From Dokdonella_A ginsengisoli (GTDB taxonomy: Bacteria > Pseudomonadota > Gammaproteobacteria > Xanthomonadales > Rhodanobacteraceae), in assembly GCF_042652785.1 (NCBI RefSeq), contig NZ_JBHSHD010000010.1, positions 868,001-932,000 on the forward strand: 64,000 bases of DNA, written 5' to 3'. The notes under the pieces are model-generated. The model ran no database searches, had not been told where the DNA came from, and saw nothing but the letters and a program-made list of their open reading frames with translations. Of the stretch, positions 63,857-64,000 are shown one piece after another (positions within the stretch are counted from its first letter, which is position 1; every line of letters starts with the position of its first letter). The position numbers were made by a program, and so were the translations under genes.

Positions 63857-64000
63857 TTAGGCGCGGCCGGCCGCCTCGACGAAGGCCGCCACGCGCACGG
63901 CGACCGCCTGCGGCGCCTTCATCCAGGCGAAGTGGTCGGCCGGTATCCCGCCCAGATCCTCCGGCGCCAGCAGGTGCCGCTGCGCCGGCGACTGCGGCAT
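63857..64000 (-). CDS. Alpha/beta hydrolase, C-terminal fragment
   Basis: The last 47 residues of a frame that runs out of the window. They contain ADHFAWMKAPQAVAVRVAAFVEA, in which DHFAW fits the catalytic-histidine strand and the following helix fits the last helix of alpha/beta hydrolases. The residue at the window edge is Met, but the gene almost certainly extends further. Only a family guess is possible. Confidence 0.5.
   Translation of the reverse strand: MPQSPAQRHLLAPEDLGGIPADHFAWMKAPQAVAVRVAAFVEAAGRA

Overview
The window is a GC-rich chromosomal segment from a gammaproteobacterium, most likely of the order Xanthomonadales (Lysobacterales) and perhaps the family Rhodanobacteraceae. 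I infer this from the type B ribosomal protein L36, the agmatine deiminase / N-carbamoylputrescine amidase route, a secreted protease ending in a motif of the form IFxDGF, and dispersed REP-like palindromes typical of that group. No phage, IS element, CRISPR array or rRNA is visible. Coding density is high and most genes sit in tight operons.

Left part (1-17.4 kb). The 3' part of a secreted subtilisin-like protease is followed by an alcohol oxidation cluster: a DUF779 protein, a fusion of a periplasmic substrate-binding-like domain with a cytochrome c, a PQQ alcohol dehydrogenase with the Asp-x-Asp signature of lanthanide enzymes, a porin and an aldehyde dehydrogenase. The divergent AcoR-type sigma-54 activator, a -24/-12 promoter and a perfect palindrome lie between the last two genes. 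Directly after the activator comes an electron-transfer cluster: a decaheme MtrA/PioA-type cytochrome, an MtrB/PioB-type outer-membrane barrel whose signal region carries an inserted palindromic repeat, a diheme cytochrome and a small blue-copper protein. Together these look like a route for electrons between periplasm and cell exterior.

Middle part (17.4-52.6 kb). An RND efflux pair, a TonB-domain lipoprotein, an OmpR-type two-component system, rpmJ, the polyamine genes aguA and aguB flanking a PAS-GGDEF diguanylate cyclase, a TraB-family membrane protein, a DUF349 protein, a three-gene RND system with two different permeases, two small cytochromes c, nfuA, phhB, a HAD hydrolase, a MocR regulator divergent from an EamA transporter, rluC divergent from rne with its long leader, a GacA-type regulator, tRNA-Ser(UGA) and an HU-family protein.

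Right part (52.6-64 kb). A complete selenocysteine locus: selD, tRNA-Sec, selB, selA, fdhE and a three-subunit membrane formate dehydrogenase whose catalytic subunit is read through an in-frame UGA followed by a clear SECIS hairpin. The selenoprotein, its maturation factor and every factor needed for Sec insertion lie within about 10.5 kb. A small unknown protein and the C-terminal end of an alpha/beta hydrolase close the window.
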